From JBEEFP01 sp041166085 (GTDB lineage: Bacteria; Actinomycetota; Acidimicrobiia; Acidimicrobiales; JAFATL01), in assembly GCA_041166085.1 (NCBI GenBank), contig JBEEFP010000050.1:78266-142265 (forward strand): DNA of 64,000 bases, in the 5' to 3' direction. Of this stretch, positions 24,031 to 33,432 are shown piece after piece. The position numbers and the translations under genes are program-made. The notes below the pieces were generated by a model. It did not search any database, was not told the origin of the DNA, and was given only the letters and a program-made list of their open reading frames with translations. Each line of letters opens with the position of its first letter. Positions within the stretch are counted from its first letter, which is position 1.

Positions 24031-26694
24031 ATGCCCTCGCGCGCGCAGTCGCGGTCCGACAGGGCCGACGGCGGCGCGGGATCGGGCCTCTGGAAGGGAT
24101 ATCTCGTCGCGGCCTGCGGGCTGGGCGCGGCCTACTTCCTCCTCCCGCCCGCATCGGCCAAGCTCGTCGTGTGGCCGGCGATCGGCTGGTCGTCGGTGGC
24201 AGCCATCGTCGTGGGCGTGCGCAGGCACGGGCCCGACGCCCGTGCGGCCTGGTACCTGCTGGCGATCGGCATGACCACCTTCATCGTCGGCGACAACCTC
24301 TACAGCGTGCGGAACTACGTGCAGCACGCGGTTGTCACGTTCCCGTCGTTCATCGACCCGGTGTACCTGGCCATGTACCCGCTCCTCATCGGCGGGCTCG
24401 TGCTGCTCGTGCGGCGGCGCTCCCCCGGCCGCGACCTGGCCAGCCTGCTCGACGCGGCCATCATCACCTGCGGAGCGGGACTGCTGTCGTGGGTGATCCT
24501 CATCGTCCCGTACTTCCGCAACCAGGACATGGGCCTCCTCGAACGCCTGACCTCGATCGCCTATCCGCTCGGCGACATGGCGCTGCTCGCCATCGTCGTG
24601 CGCCTGGCCGTGGGTTCGGGTCGGCGGCCGCCCGCCTTCTGGCTGCTGGCCGGCAGCATCGTGCCCCTCCTGGTCGCGGACTCGCTGTACGGCTACATGA
24701 ACCTCGCGGGCCTGTGGCACGAGCACAACCCAGTCGACGTGGGCTGGATCGCCTTCTACGTGGGATGGGGCGCGGCGGCCCTCCACCCGTCGATGCGCGA
24801 CCTGTCCGTGCGCACCAGTGAATCGGCCCGAGTGGGCGGGCGCCGGCTCGCGATCGTCGGTAGCGCGGCGCTCATCGCCCCGACATTGCTGTTCGTCGAG
24901 CAGCTGCGCGGCAACGTGGTGGACAGTGCGGCCATCGCCATCACCAGCGCGGTGCTCTTCGTCCTGGTGCTGGCCCGCACCACTGCGCTCGCGCGCGAAG
25001 TCGCGGAGAAGCGCAGCGAGGCCCGGTTCCGGTCGCTGGTCACCAACGCGTCCGATGCCATCCTCGTCGTGGACGATCAGGGCATCGTTCGCTACCACAC
25101 GCCCTCAGCCCCTCGCGTCCTCGGTCGCGATGAGCTCGAGCTCCTGGACCGACCCTTTGCCGACGTGCTGGCGACGGACGACGCGGGCCAACTCGGCCTC
25201 CTGCTCGTCACACCCGGTGTCACGACGACGGTCGAGTGGCAGGTCGGCGGTGCCGACGGCGTCTGGCGCGACATGGAGGTCGTCGCGGCCGATCTGCGCG
25301 GGCAGGCCGCGGTCGGTGGACTGGTGCTGACCATGCGCGACATCACCGACCGCAAAGCGCTCGACGCCGAGCTCCGTCGCCAGGCGCTGCACGACACGCT
25401 CACGGGCCTTCCAAACCGCTCCCTCTTCCACGACCGTGTCGTGCACGCGCTCGACCGGGCGGCCCGGCGGCGCGCCGAGGTGGCCGTGCTCTTCCTCGAT
25501 CTCGACGACTTCAAGATGGTCAACGACTCCCTGGGCCACGCCACCGGCGACCAACTGCTGGTCGCGGTCGCCGCTCGGTTGCAGTCCAGCCTGAAAGGGG
25601 GCGACACGCTGGCGCGGTTCGGAGGCGACGAGTTCGCGGTCCTGCTGGAGGACGGCGACGCCGCCACGGCCGCCGAGAGGGTCGCACAGCGCGTGCAGGA
25701 CGTGATGCGGGAGCCGTTCGGTGTGGGCGAGGAAGACGTCCCGGTGCACGTCAGCATCGGCATCGCCGTCGGGCGGGCCGGCGAGGACACCCCGAACGGG
25801 CTGCTGCGGGACGCGGATCTGGCCATGTACGTGGCCAAGCGCAACGGTAAGGCGAGGTTCGAGCGCTTCGTGCCGGAGATGCACGAGCAGGCCATCCGCC
25901 GTCTCGAGGTTGCGTCCGAGCTCCGGCGAGCCATCGACGACGGTGACCTCGTCCTCTTCTACCAACCGATCGTCGAAGTGGCGACCGGGCGGATCCTTGG
26001 TGCAGAGGCGCTCGTGCGCTGGAACCACCGCCATCGGGGCCTCATCCCGCCCTCAGAGTTCATTCCCGTCGCCGAGACCACTGGGCTGGTGATACCGCTC
26101 GGGCGTTGGGTGCTCGACGAGGCGTGCAGGCAGACCCGACAATGGCAGCAGGCCGGCCTTGTCGACGACGGGTTCTACGTGAGCGTCAACCTCTCGGCCC
26201 GACACCTCCGTGACAGCACCGTGGTCGACGACGTCGTCCACGCGCTCGAGCGTTCAGGCATGCCTGCGACCGCGCTTCTCGTCGAGGTCACCGAGACTGC
26301 TCTCGTCGAGGATCTCGATCCGGCCGGCACCGTGTTGCACGATCTCAAGAACCTCGGCGTGCGGCTGGCCATCGACGACTTCGGCACCGGATACTCCTCG
26401 CTCGCCCGTCTGAGCACGTTCCCGCTCGACGTCGTGAAGATCGACAAGTCCTTCGTCGACCGGGTCGCGCAGCACGCCGACGGCGACGCCATGGTGCGGG
26501 CCGTCGTGGACCTCAGCCACACGATGGGAATGCGGACTGTGGCCGAGGGAGTCGAGCGCGAGGAGCAGGCCCTGGCCCTCGACCGCCTGGGCTGCACGAT
26601 GGCGCAGGGCTACCTCTTCGCCCCGCCCATGCCCGCTGCCGCGATGACGGAAACGCTCGAGGCGGAGTCGCGCAGGCTCGTCACGCAACCCTGA
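24031..26694 (+). CDS. Membrane PAS-GGDEF-EAL protein
   Basis: 887 residues. The first 330 hold several transmembrane helices (for example LVAACGLGAAYFLLPP and PLLIGGLVLLVRRRSPG). A PAS domain (about 345-450, FRSLVTNASDAILVVDDQG) leads into an intact GGDEF (RFGGDEFAVLLED) and a complete EAL domain (EALVRWN, NLSARHL, EVTETALVED, DDFGTGYSS, VKIDKSF, AEGVERE, MAQGYLF). Both cyclic di-GMP synthesis and breakdown are possible; such proteins often favour one. In contrast with the EAL protein at 12238 its GGDEF signature is intact. The gene stands alone. Confidence 0.92.
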   Translation: MPSRAQSRSDRADGGAGSGLWKGYLVAACGLGAAYFLLPPASAKLVVWPAIGWSSVAAIVVGVRRHGPDARAAWYLLAIGMTTFIVGDNLYSVRNYVQHAVVTFPSFIDPVYLAMYPLLIGGLVLLVRRRSPGRDLASLLDAAIITCGAGLLSWVILIVPYFRNQDMGLLERLTSIAYPLGDMALLAIVVRLAVGSGRRPPAFWLLAGSIVPLLVADSLYGYMNLAGLWHEHNPVDVGWIAFYVGWGAAALHPSMRDLSVRTSESARVGGRRLAIVGSAALIAPTLLFVEQLRGNVVDSAAIAITSAVLFVLVLARTTALAREVAEKRSEARFRSLVTNASDAILVVDDQGIVRYHTPSAPRVLGRDELELLDRPFADVLATDDAGQLGLLLVTPGVTTTVEWQVGGADGVWRDMEVVAADLRGQAAVGGLVLTMRDITDRKALDAELRRQALHDTLTGLPNRSLFHDRVVHALDRAARRRAEVAVLFLDLDDFKMVNDSLGHATGDQLLVAVAARLQSSLKGGDTLARFGGDEFAVLLEDGDAATAAERVAQRVQDVMREPFGVGEEDVPVHVSIGIAVGRAGEDTPNGLLRDADLAMYVAKRNGKARFERFVPEMHEQAIRRLEVASELRRAIDDGDLVLFYQPIVEVATGRILGAEALVRWNHRHRGLIPPSEFIPVAETTGLVIPLGRWVLDEACRQTRQWQQAGLVDDGFYVSVNLSARHLRDSTVVDDVVHALERSGMPATALLVEVTETALVEDLDPAGTVLHDLKNLGVRLAIDDFGTGYSSLARLSTFPLDVVKIDKSFVDRVAQHADGDAMVRAVVDLSHTMGMRTVAEGVEREEQALALDRLGCTMAQGYLFAPPMPAAAMTETLEAESRRLVTQP

Positions 26695-26775
26695 GCTCGC
26701 GCCCGTTCCACGCGCGGGGGACGTGCCCTCACTACCCTTGGCCACGTTGCGAGCGCACGGGCAGGGATCCGGGGG

Positions 26776-27912
26776 ATGACGGGACCGCTGTCGAGCGACG
26801 TGTCGGACGTGCGAGCCCCTGCGGCGGCGCACGGCGCCACAGCGGTTCGCTTCGATGTGGTCACCAAGCGCTTCGGCCGCGTCACCGCCGTCGACGCAGT
26901 CGATCTCGAGGTGCGCGACGGTGAGTTCTTCTCGATGCTGGGACCGTCGGGGTCGGGCAAGACCACGTGCCTGCGGCTCATCGCGGGGTTCGAGACGCCG
27001 ACCGCCGGCCGGGTGCTGCTCCACGACGTCGACGTGACCCGGGCCGCGCCCTACGAGCGCGACGTGAACACGGTGTTCCAGGACTACGCCTTGTTCCCAC
27101 ACATGAGCGTGGCCGAGAACGTCGGATACGGGCTCATGGTCCGCAAGGTCGCAGGAGCCGACCGAGCCCGCCGCGTGGACGAGGCGCTGCGGCTCGTCCG
27201 CCTCGAGGGCCTCGGCACGCGCCGGCCCGGCCAGCTGTCGGGCGGGCAGCGCCAGCGGGTCGCACTGGCGCGGGCACTGGTCAACCGGCCGTCGGTGCTC
27301 CTGCTCGACGAGCCCCTCGGCGCCCTCGACCTCAAGTTGCGTCAGGCCATGCAGATCGAGCTCAAGGCCATCCAGCGCGAGGTCGGCATCACGTTCATCT
27401 TCGTCACCCACGACCAGGAGGAGGCCCTCACCATGAGCGACCGCCTGGCCGTCTTCAACAACGGTCGGGTGGAGCAGGTGGGTGCACCCGCACAGGTCTA
27501 CGAGCGGCCCGACACCGAGTTCGTGGCCGGCTTCGTCGGGACGTCGAACATCGTGTCGGGCTCGATGGCGCAGGCCATCTGCGGCTCGCCGCAGCCCTTC
27601 TCCGTCCGCCCCGAGAAGATCCGCCTCGCCCCCGTCGACGCCACGGCCGGCCCAGACGAATCGACGGCCGACGGCGTCATCCGTGACGCCGTCTATCTCG
27701 GGATGCACACGCGCTACCTCGTCGAGCTCGACACCGGCGGCGACCTGACCGTGGTCGAGCAGAACCTCAGCACGTCCTCGGGCGAGGTCACCGCGGCCAA
27801 GGGCCGCCGTGTCCGCCTTGTGTGGGCGACGGCCGCCAACCGGCCCATCGCCGTAGGTCCATCCATGCAACCACCGCCCGGAGCATCCGGGCCTGCGAAG
27901 GGAGATTCATGA
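26776..27912 (+). CDS. potA: Polyamine-type ABC transporter ATP-binding protein
   Basis: 378 residues of the PotA/MalK-like group: Walker A GPSGSGKTT, Q-loop NTVFQDYALFPHMSV, signature LSGGQRQRVALARAL, Walker B LLLDEPLGALD and H-loop FVTHDQEEALTMSD, then a C-terminal TOBE-type domain (PFSVRPEKIRL, AVYLGMHTRYLVEL). It heads a four-gene importer operon and overlaps the binding-protein gene by 4 nt (ATGA). Spermidine/putrescine is the family assignment; other cationic amines are possible. An N-terminal extension of about 25 residues precedes the domain. Confidence 0.9.
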   Translation: MTGPLSSDVSDVRAPAAAHGATAVRFDVVTKRFGRVTAVDAVDLEVRDGEFFSMLGPSGSGKTTCLRLIAGFETPTAGRVLLHDVDVTRAAPYERDVNTVFQDYALFPHMSVAENVGYGLMVRKVAGADRARRVDEALRLVRLEGLGTRRPGQLSGGQRQRVALARALVNRPSVLLLDEPLGALDLKLRQAMQIELKAIQREVGITFIFVTHDQEEALTMSDRLAVFNNGRVEQVGAPAQVYERPDTEFVAGFVGTSNIVSGSMAQAICGSPQPFSVRPEKIRLAPVDATAGPDESTADGVIRDAVYLGMHTRYLVELDTGGDLTVVEQNLSTSSGEVTAAKGRRVRLVWATAANRPIAVGPSMQPPPGASGPAKGDS

Positions 27913-29075
27913 AGCGGTTCCGAGGAGTGCTTGCCGCGGTCATGGTGATCGGTCTCGGCACGGCCGCGTGCGGCGGCGGTGGCGGTTCGGGCGGCGCCAT
28001 CGACAAGGTGGGCGCGGGGGAAGGAGCCCTCTCCATCGTCGCGTGGGCCGGTTACGTCGAACGGGGCGACACCAAGGGCGTGGACTGGGTGACCCAGTTC
28101 GAAGCCGACACCAAGTGCAAGGTGAGCGTGAAGGTGGCGGGCACGTCGGACGAGATGGTCCAGCTCATGACGGGCAGCTCCTCGTTCGACCTGGTGACGG
28201 CGTCCGGTGACGCCAGCCTGCGCCTCATCCGTGGCGGCACGGTGCAGCCGGTGAACACCGACCTCGTCCCCAACTACAAGAACGTCGACTCGCGGCTGAA
28301 GAACGCGCCTTGGTACACGGTCGACAAGAAGCAGTACGGCGTGCCCTACCAGTGGGGCGCCAACGTCCTCATGTACAACACCAAGACCTTCCCGCAGGCG
28401 CCCACGTCGTGGAACGTGGTGTTCGAGAAGATGAACCTGCCGGACGGCAAGTCGAACGAGGGTCGGGTCGAGGCATACGACGGCCCCATCTACCTGGCCG
28501 ACGCCGCGCTGTACCTCAAGGCGACCCAGCCTGATCTCGGCATCGGCGATCCGTACGCGCTGACCCAGAAGCAGTTCGACGCCGCCGTCGCCCTCCTCAA
28601 GGCACAGCGTCCGCTCGTGACCCGGTACTGGCACGACACCACCGTGCAGACCGAGGACTTCCAGAACGAGGGTGTCGTGGCCAGCGGCTCGTGGCCCTAT
28701 CAGGTGAACACCCTCGTCGCGGCCAAGGCGCCCGTCGCCAGCACGGTGCCCAAGGAGGGGGCCACCGGGTGGGCCGACACCACCATGCTGCACAAGAACG
28801 CCAAGCACCCGAACTGCGCCTACAAGTGGATGAACTGGTCGTTGACGCCGAAGGTGCAGGGTGACGTGGCCGCATGGTTCGGCTCGGTGCCCGTGGTGAC
28901 TGCCGCATGCAAGGGGAACGAGTCGCTCGGGGCCGATGGATGCAAGACCAACGGCATCGACAACTTCGGCAAGATCGCGTTCTGGAAGACACCTGAGGCC
29001 AACTGCTTCGGGAAGGGCACATGCGTCCCGTACAACCAGTGGGTCAAGGCCTACAACGAGGTCAAGAACAGCTGA
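27909..29075 (+). CDS. potD: Polyamine-type ABC transporter substrate-binding lipoprotein
   Basis: 388 residues; extracellular receptor of the importer. The start ATG 27909 overlaps the potA stop. N-terminal lipoprotein signal with lipobox GTAAC (MKRFRGVLAAVMVIGLGTA then C), followed by a Gly-rich linker. The PotD-like fold is shown by LSIVAWAGYVERG, FDLVTASGDASLRLI, VPYQWGANVLMYNTKTFPQ and WMNWSLTPKVQ. Four cysteines in the C-terminal quarter are unusual for PotD and may form disulfides in the exported protein. Confidence 0.88.
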   Translation: MKRFRGVLAAVMVIGLGTAACGGGGGSGGAIDKVGAGEGALSIVAWAGYVERGDTKGVDWVTQFEADTKCKVSVKVAGTSDEMVQLMTGSSSFDLVTASGDASLRLIRGGTVQPVNTDLVPNYKNVDSRLKNAPWYTVDKKQYGVPYQWGANVLMYNTKTFPQAPTSWNVVFEKMNLPDGKSNEGRVEAYDGPIYLADAALYLKATQPDLGIGDPYALTQKQFDAAVALLKAQRPLVTRYWHDTTVQTEDFQNEGVVASGSWPYQVNTLVAAKAPVASTVPKEGATGWADTTMLHKNAKHPNCAYKWMNWSLTPKVQGDVAAWFGSVPVVTAACKGNESLGADGCKTNGIDNFGKIAFWKTPEANCFGKGTCVPYNQWVKAYNEVKNS

Positions 29076-29080
29076 CCTCT

Positions 29081-30019
29081 GTGGGTGAGCCGGCAACCCG
29101 GGTGCCGCGCAGTCTCGGGCACCGTCTGTCCGGCGCGCTCCATCGACGGCCTCGGCTCAAGCTGGCGTTGCTGCTGACGCCGCCACTCGTGTGGCTGGCC
29201 GTCGTGTACGTGGGCGCCCTCGCCGCCCTCGTGCTGCAGAGCTTTTACCGCTACGACGACTTCAGCGGCACCGTCCGGCACACCTTCACTCTCGACACGT
29301 GGCACTCGATGCTGACGAGAGTCACCTTCGACACCACGGCCCGCACGGTGGTGATGGCGGCGGCCGTGACGGTCGCGTCCGCCGTCATCGCCTATCCGGT
29401 GGCGTACTTCATGGCGCGCTACGCGACGGGCAGGACCAGGACGGTGCTCGTGGCCATGGTGTTGGTGCCGCTGTGGTCGAGCTACCTGGTCCGTGTGTAC
29501 TCGTGGAAGCTCATCCTGTCCAAGACGGGCGTGCTGCCGTGGTTCGCCCACCAGTTGGGCCTCGGCTTCGCCCTCGACTGGGTGCTCCGGCTCCCCGGCG
29601 TGGGCGGTCCGAGCCTGGCCACGTCCGTCGTCGGCCAGTTCCTGGTCTTCGTCTACATCTGGCTGCCGTACATGATCCTGCCGATCCAGGCCGCGCTCGA
29701 GCGGGTGCCGACGTCGTACCTGGAGGCGGCGGGCGACCTGGGCGCCACACCGCGCACCACGTTCCGCACGGTGGTGTGGCCCCTGGCCCTGCCGGGCGTC
29801 GCGGCCGGGTCCATCTTCACCTTCTCGCTGACGCTCGGCGACTACATCATCCCCACGATCATCGGGACGTCGCAGCCCACCATCGGCAAGCTCATCTACG
29901 ACTCCCAGGGCGTGTCGGGCAACCTGCCGCTGGCGGCGGCCCTCACCGTCATCCCGATGGCGATCATGGCTGTCTATCTGTTCACGGCCAGGCGGGCCGG
30001 CGTGTTCGAGGCGCTCTGA
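29081..30019 (+). CDS. potB: Polyamine-type ABC transporter permease (PotB-like)
   Basis: 312 residues from GTG 29081, 5 nt after the potD stop. Six membrane segments (LALLLTPPLVWLAVVYVGA first) and the EAA loop EAAGDLGATPRTTFRTVVWP. The motif YILP-like PYMILPIQAALERVP precedes it, as in PotB/PotH. It is followed 1 nt later by the second permease. Substrate follows from the operon. Confidence 0.9.
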   Translation: MGEPATRVPRSLGHRLSGALHRRPRLKLALLLTPPLVWLAVVYVGALAALVLQSFYRYDDFSGTVRHTFTLDTWHSMLTRVTFDTTARTVVMAAAVTVASAVIAYPVAYFMARYATGRTRTVLVAMVLVPLWSSYLVRVYSWKLILSKTGVLPWFAHQLGLGFALDWVLRLPGVGGPSLATSVVGQFLVFVYIWLPYMILPIQAALERVPTSYLEAAGDLGATPRTTFRTVVWPLALPGVAAGSIFTFSLTLGDYIIPTIIGTSQPTIGKLIYDSQGVSGNLPLAAALTVIPMAIMAVYLFTARRAGVFEAL

Positions 30020-30020
30020 C

Positions 30021-30857
30021 GTGGCGGCAACCGTCCCGACTGTGCGAGGTCCCCGCCGCCTCGGCCTCCGCTTCACCGTCGCGGCGGTGCTCGTGTTCCT
30101 CTACTTCCCGCTCGCCATCCTGTTCCTCTACGGCTTCGACACGGAGGCGGCGACGTTCACGTTCCCACCCCCGAGCCTCACCACCAGGTGGTTCGGCGTG
30201 GCCGGACGGAACCAGGCGCTCTGGGACGCCCTGTGGCTGTCAGCGCGCGTGGCCCTGGTCGCCACCGTGCTGGCGCTGATCCTCGGCAGCCTGGCCGCCG
30301 CTGCGGTCGCGCGGTCCCGGTTCTTCGGCCGAGAAGCGGTGTCCTTCGTCATCGTGCTCCCCTTGGCCCTGCCGGGGATCGTGACGGGGATCGCGTTGCG
30401 GTCGGCCATCAACGTCGCCAACCTGCCCTTCGGCACCGCGACCCTCGTGGCGGGTCACGCCACGTTCTGCGTGGTCGTCGTCTACAACAACGTGCTGGCG
30501 CGACTGCGACGAACCTCGGGCTCGGTCATCGAGGCATCGATGGACCTCGGCGCCTCGGGCTGGCAGACCTTCCGCTACGTCATCCTGCCCAACATCAGCA
30601 CCGCGCTGCTCGCGGGCGGCATGCTCGCCTTCGCGCTCTCGATGGACGAGATCATCGTCACGACCTTCACGGCCGGCAACCAACAGACGCTGCCGATCTG
30701 GATCTTCGCGAGCCTCAACCGCACCCAGAACCGGCCGGTGACCAACATCGCGGCCATGATCGTCGTGGCCGTCACCATCATCCCCATCGTCCTCGCCCAG
30801 CGCCTGGCCGGCGACGCCACGGGCATCGTCACCAGGACCGAGCCCGACGAGGAGTAG
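30021..30857 (+). CDS. potC: Polyamine-type ABC transporter permease (PotC-like)
   Basis: 278 residues from GTG 30021, one base after the potB stop. Six membrane segments; EAA loop EASMDLGASGWQTFRYVILPN; SMDEIIVTTFTAG is typical of PotC/PotI. It ends the importer operon. Immediately downstream is the autoregulated ECF41 promoter, so the sigma factor gene is a separate unit. Confidence 0.9.
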   Translation: MAATVPTVRGPRRLGLRFTVAAVLVFLYFPLAILFLYGFDTEAATFTFPPPSLTTRWFGVAGRNQALWDALWLSARVALVATVLALILGSLAAAAVARSRFFGREAVSFVIVLPLALPGIVTGIALRSAINVANLPFGTATLVAGHATFCVVVVYNNVLARLRRTSGSVIEASMDLGASGWQTFRYVILPNISTALLAGGMLAFALSMDEIIVTTFTAGNQQTLPIWIFASLNRTQNRPVTNIAAMIVVAVTIIPIVLAQRLAGDATGIVTRTEPDEE

Positions 30858-30863
30858 GCCCCG

Positions 30864-30889
30864 GTCACATCTCCGGACCGGCGTACGTC
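30864..30889 (+). promoter_or_regulatory. ECF41-type promoter upstream of its own sigma factor
   Basis: GTCACA (30864-30869), 16 nt, then CGTC (30886-30889). This is the known ECF41 promoter form (TGTCACA, 16 nt, CGTC). It lies 31 nt before the sigma gene start. An identical layout precedes the YCII gene at 31886. Confidence 0.75.
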
Positions 30890-30920
30890 ATTCTTCGTGA
30901 CCGGACCCACGAGGTGGAGG

Positions 30921-31802
30921 ATGAGGGTGGACGAAGGCGATCGGCTGGCTGCGCGGTTCGAGGCGAACCGCCCACGCCTGCGGGCCGTCGCCTACCGGAT
31001 GCTCGGTTCCCACAACGAAGCGGACGACGCGGTGCAAGAAGCGTGGCTCCGACTCCACCGCACCGACCCCTCGGGCGTCGACAACCTGGGCGGTTGGCTC
31101 ACCACGGTCGTCGCCCGCCTGTGCCTCGACCGTCTCCGGTCACGCCGGTCGCGACCGGAGGAACCGAATGACGGGCCGCGGCCCGAGGACATCGCCAGCG
31201 TCGCCGACGAGCACGATCCCGCGCATCAGGTGCTGATGGCCGACTCGGTCGGCGCCGCCCTCCTGGTCGTGCTCGAGCTCCTGGCGCCCGCCGAGCGGGT
31301 CGCGTTCGTGCTGCACGACGTCTTCGCGGTGCCGTTCGACGAGATCGGCGAGATCGTCGACCGCTCGCCAGAGGCGGCCCGGCAACTGGCCAGCCGGGCC
31401 CGGCGCCGCTTGCGCGGCACCACCGCGACCGCCGATGTCGACCTGGTCCGCCAACGCGATGTGGTCGACGCGTTCTTGCGCGCGGCCCAGGGCGGGGACT
31501 TCGACGCCTTGGTGCGATTGCTGGATCCCGATGTCGTGCTCCGACCCGATGCGGCCGCGCTGCGCATGGGCGCGCTGCGCGAGACGAGGGGCGGAGCGGC
31601 GGTGGCGGAGATGCTGGCCGGCGGAGCGCAAGGCGCGCGGCGCGCACTTGTCGACAGCGTGGCCGCGTTGGTGTGGGCCCCGGGAGGAGACGTCCGCGGG
31701 GTCATCGAGTTCACCGTCGTCGACGACAAGATCGTCGCCATCAACGTCACGGGGGATGCAGAGCGCATCGGCCGCCTCGACGTTGTCCTCCTCGACGGCT
31801 GA
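30921..31802 (+). CDS. ECF41-type RNA polymerase sigma factor with SnoaL-like C-terminal domain
   Basis: 293 residues from ATG 30921 with GGTGGAGG directly upstream. Sigma region 2 (RAVAYRMLGSHNEADDAVQEAWLRL) and region 4 (LAPAERVAFVLHDVFAVPFDEIGEIVDRS) are followed by a SnoaL-like domain of about 110 residues (VDAFLRAAQGGDFDALVRLLDP). ECF41 factors use this fused domain in place of an anti-sigma factor. Matching promoters before this gene and before the YCII gene show likely autoregulation and its target. SigJ-type factors of mycobacteria are close relatives. Confidence 0.93.
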   Translation: MRVDEGDRLAARFEANRPRLRAVAYRMLGSHNEADDAVQEAWLRLHRTDPSGVDNLGGWLTTVVARLCLDRLRSRRSRPEEPNDGPRPEDIASVADEHDPAHQVLMADSVGAALLVVLELLAPAERVAFVLHDVFAVPFDEIGEIVDRSPEAARQLASRARRRLRGTTATADVDLVRQRDVVDAFLRAAQGGDFDALVRLLDPDVVLRPDAAALRMGALRETRGGAAVAEMLAGGAQGARRALVDSVAALVWAPGGDVRGVIEFTVVDDKIVAINVTGDAERIGRLDVVLLDG

Positions 31803-31828
31803 CGCTCCCTCGACGGCTGACACTCCGG

Positions 31829-31854
31829 TCACATCGCCGGGGCGCGTTCCGTCA
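31829..31854 (+). promoter_or_regulatory. ECF41-type promoter upstream of the YCII gene
   Basis: GTCACA (31829-31834), 16 nt, CGTC (31851-31854), the same spacing and hexamer as the promoter at 30864-30889. It lies 31 nt before the ATG at 31886. The two sites share GGTCACATC and CGTCAT, strong evidence that one sigma factor reads both. Confidence 0.75.
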
Positions 31855-31885
31855 TACCGATGACGGAACCAACCAGGAGGAGCCG

Positions 31886-32245
31886 ATGCAGTTCGTCATC
31901 TTGATCTACCAAGGCACCACGCCGCTGCCGAACACCGAGGCTTGGGAATCGCTGTCGGACGAGGAGCAGCGCGCCATCTACGCCGACTACGCGGCGTTGA
32001 ACGACACCCCCGGTCTGACCGCCGGCCTCCCGCTCGGGCTCCCCGAGGATGCCAAGGCCATACGCGTCGAGAAGGGCAGGACACTGACCGCCGACGGCCC
32101 CGTCGTCGACAGCAATGGCGCGGTCGGCGGCTACTTCGTCCTCGAGGCCGACGACGTGGACGCGGCGATCGACATCGCCGCCCGCATCCCCGCCGCCCGC
32201 CACGGCGGCGCCGTCGAGGTTCGACCCGTCGCCACCTACTGGTGA
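31886..32245 (+). CDS. YCII-related (DGPF domain) protein
   Basis: 119-residue ferredoxin-like-fold protein of the YCII/DGPF family; biochemical role not established. AGGAGG lies 5 nt before the ATG. Family signs: MQFVILIYQG start, GRTLTADGPVVDSNGAVGGYFVLEADDVDAAIDIA, and VEVRPVATYW end. DGPF proteins are usually partnered with ECF42 sigma factors; here the partner is an ECF41 factor with a matching promoter. It is monocistronic. Confidence 0.92.
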   Translation: MQFVILIYQGTTPLPNTEAWESLSDEEQRAIYADYAALNDTPGLTAGLPLGLPEDAKAIRVEKGRTLTADGPVVDSNGAVGGYFVLEADDVDAAIDIAARIPAARHGGAVEVRPVATYW

Positions 32246-32287
32246 CGGGCGAGCCGGTTCAGTGCTCACCGCCATCGCCACACACGG

Positions 32288-33421
32288 TCAATTGGTCCTG
32301 ACGAGGGTCGGCGACGTCGTTTTCGCCGTCGCAGGTCGGGGTGACCCGGTCGTCTGGAACGGAGCGATGCCGGTGTCTCCCACGTCAACGCTCACGATCG
32401 TCCACCCAGAGCCGTCGTCGGACACGTTGTCCGCGGCTTGCGCGTCCTGGTTGGCCACGAGGAGCCGGTCGCCGAGGAACGCGGAGTAGACGGGATAGTG
32501 GAACAAGGGACTCGAGATGAGGCGTACCAACGAGCCGTCGGGGTTCAGAATGGCAAGCTGGTCCCTCCCGGAGACGGAGATGTAGAGCCTCCCGGACTTC
32601 CCGATCGACAGCCCGTTCGTCTGCGCGCCTCCGTAGGGGCCCATCGTGGGGGATGCGGAGTGCTCCACATCGCCAGGCTCGGGGGGGAACCTGTGGAGCT
32701 CCTCGAGGTCGTCGGCGGTGGGGCTGTCCTCGAGTGGGATGCGGTACACGACTCCGGCCACCAGGCGGTCCGGGGAGGCGGAGGCCACTGCGGAGAAATA
32801 CAGGTACTGGCCCGTGGCGTCGACTTGGGCCTGGAACGGCCCCGCGAAGGACAGACGGGTGTCGTTGAACCAGAGCGACAGCTTCCCGTCGGGCGTGATC
32901 CTCCAGATCCTCCCCGCAGGAAAACCGTCGGTGACGTAGGCGGTGCCGTCGGCGGTGAAGTCGATGTCGTTCCACATCGACGTGCGCCATCCGCCCGTGG
33001 AGTACGGCGGCGGCGGCGAAGCCCACACCGCGGAGGCGCCATCGTCGTCGACGAGGCGAACGAGTCCGTTCATGTCGGCGAGGTACACGTGGTTGTCGGG
33101 ATCGACGCCAAAGCCGCCGAGACCCATCTGCGAGTTCGGACCGGTGTCGACGATGGAGCCCTTCAACAGCTTCCCAGTCGTGCTGAACCGAAAGACGCCT
33201 TCGCCGAGCGAGTTGGCAAACGTGGGCACCCCGGCACTGGTGGACACGAGGACTTGACCGTCGTGGACCAACACGCCGAATGGATGGCCAGGGGACGGCA
33301 CGTGGGCAAAGACCTCCATCACCGGCGGGTTGTCTGCCGTCGCACCCGGTTGGACTCCGACGAGGACGCTCGCCGCAAGGACGACTGCGCCCAATCTCGG
33401 AAGCCCGATCCGTCGCCTCAT
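32288..33421 (-). CDS. Secreted beta-propeller protein (SMP-30/NHL-like)
   Basis: 377 residues from ATG 33421, with a Sec signal (RLGAVVLAASVLVGVQPGATA). Propeller-type repeats follow (HPFGVLVHDGQVLVSTSAG, GGFGVDPDNHVYLADMNG, NDIDFTADGTAYVTDGFPAG). It resembles secreted ScyD/ScyE-family propellers of unknown role. It is the third gene of an operon after an ECF sigma factor and a membrane propeller protein; 11 nt separate it from the latter. Likely exported and under that sigma factor. Confidence 0.8.
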   Translation of the reverse strand: MRRRIGLPRLGAVVLAASVLVGVQPGATADNPPVMEVFAHVPSPGHPFGVLVHDGQVLVSTSAGVPTFANSLGEGVFRFSTTGKLLKGSIVDTGPNSQMGLGGFGVDPDNHVYLADMNGLVRLVDDDGASAVWASPPPPYSTGGWRTSMWNDIDFTADGTAYVTDGFPAGRIWRITPDGKLSLWFNDTRLSFAGPFQAQVDATGQYLYFSAVASASPDRLVAGVVYRIPLEDSPTADDLEELHRFPPEPGDVEHSASPTMGPYGGAQTNGLSIGKSGRLYISVSGRDQLAILNPDGSLVRLISSPLFHYPVYSAFLGDRLLVANQDAQAADNVSDDGSGWTIVSVDVGDTGIAPFQTTGSPRPATAKTTSPTLVRTN

Positions 33422-33432
33422 CCCATCACCGG

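Noticed and set aside
21852..24821. Open frame of 989 codons on the plus strand
   Set aside because: It runs antisense through the sulfatase and SDR genes and over the DMT gene in another frame; it is Arg/Pro/Gly-rich with no motif, while the other strand encodes clear enzymes.
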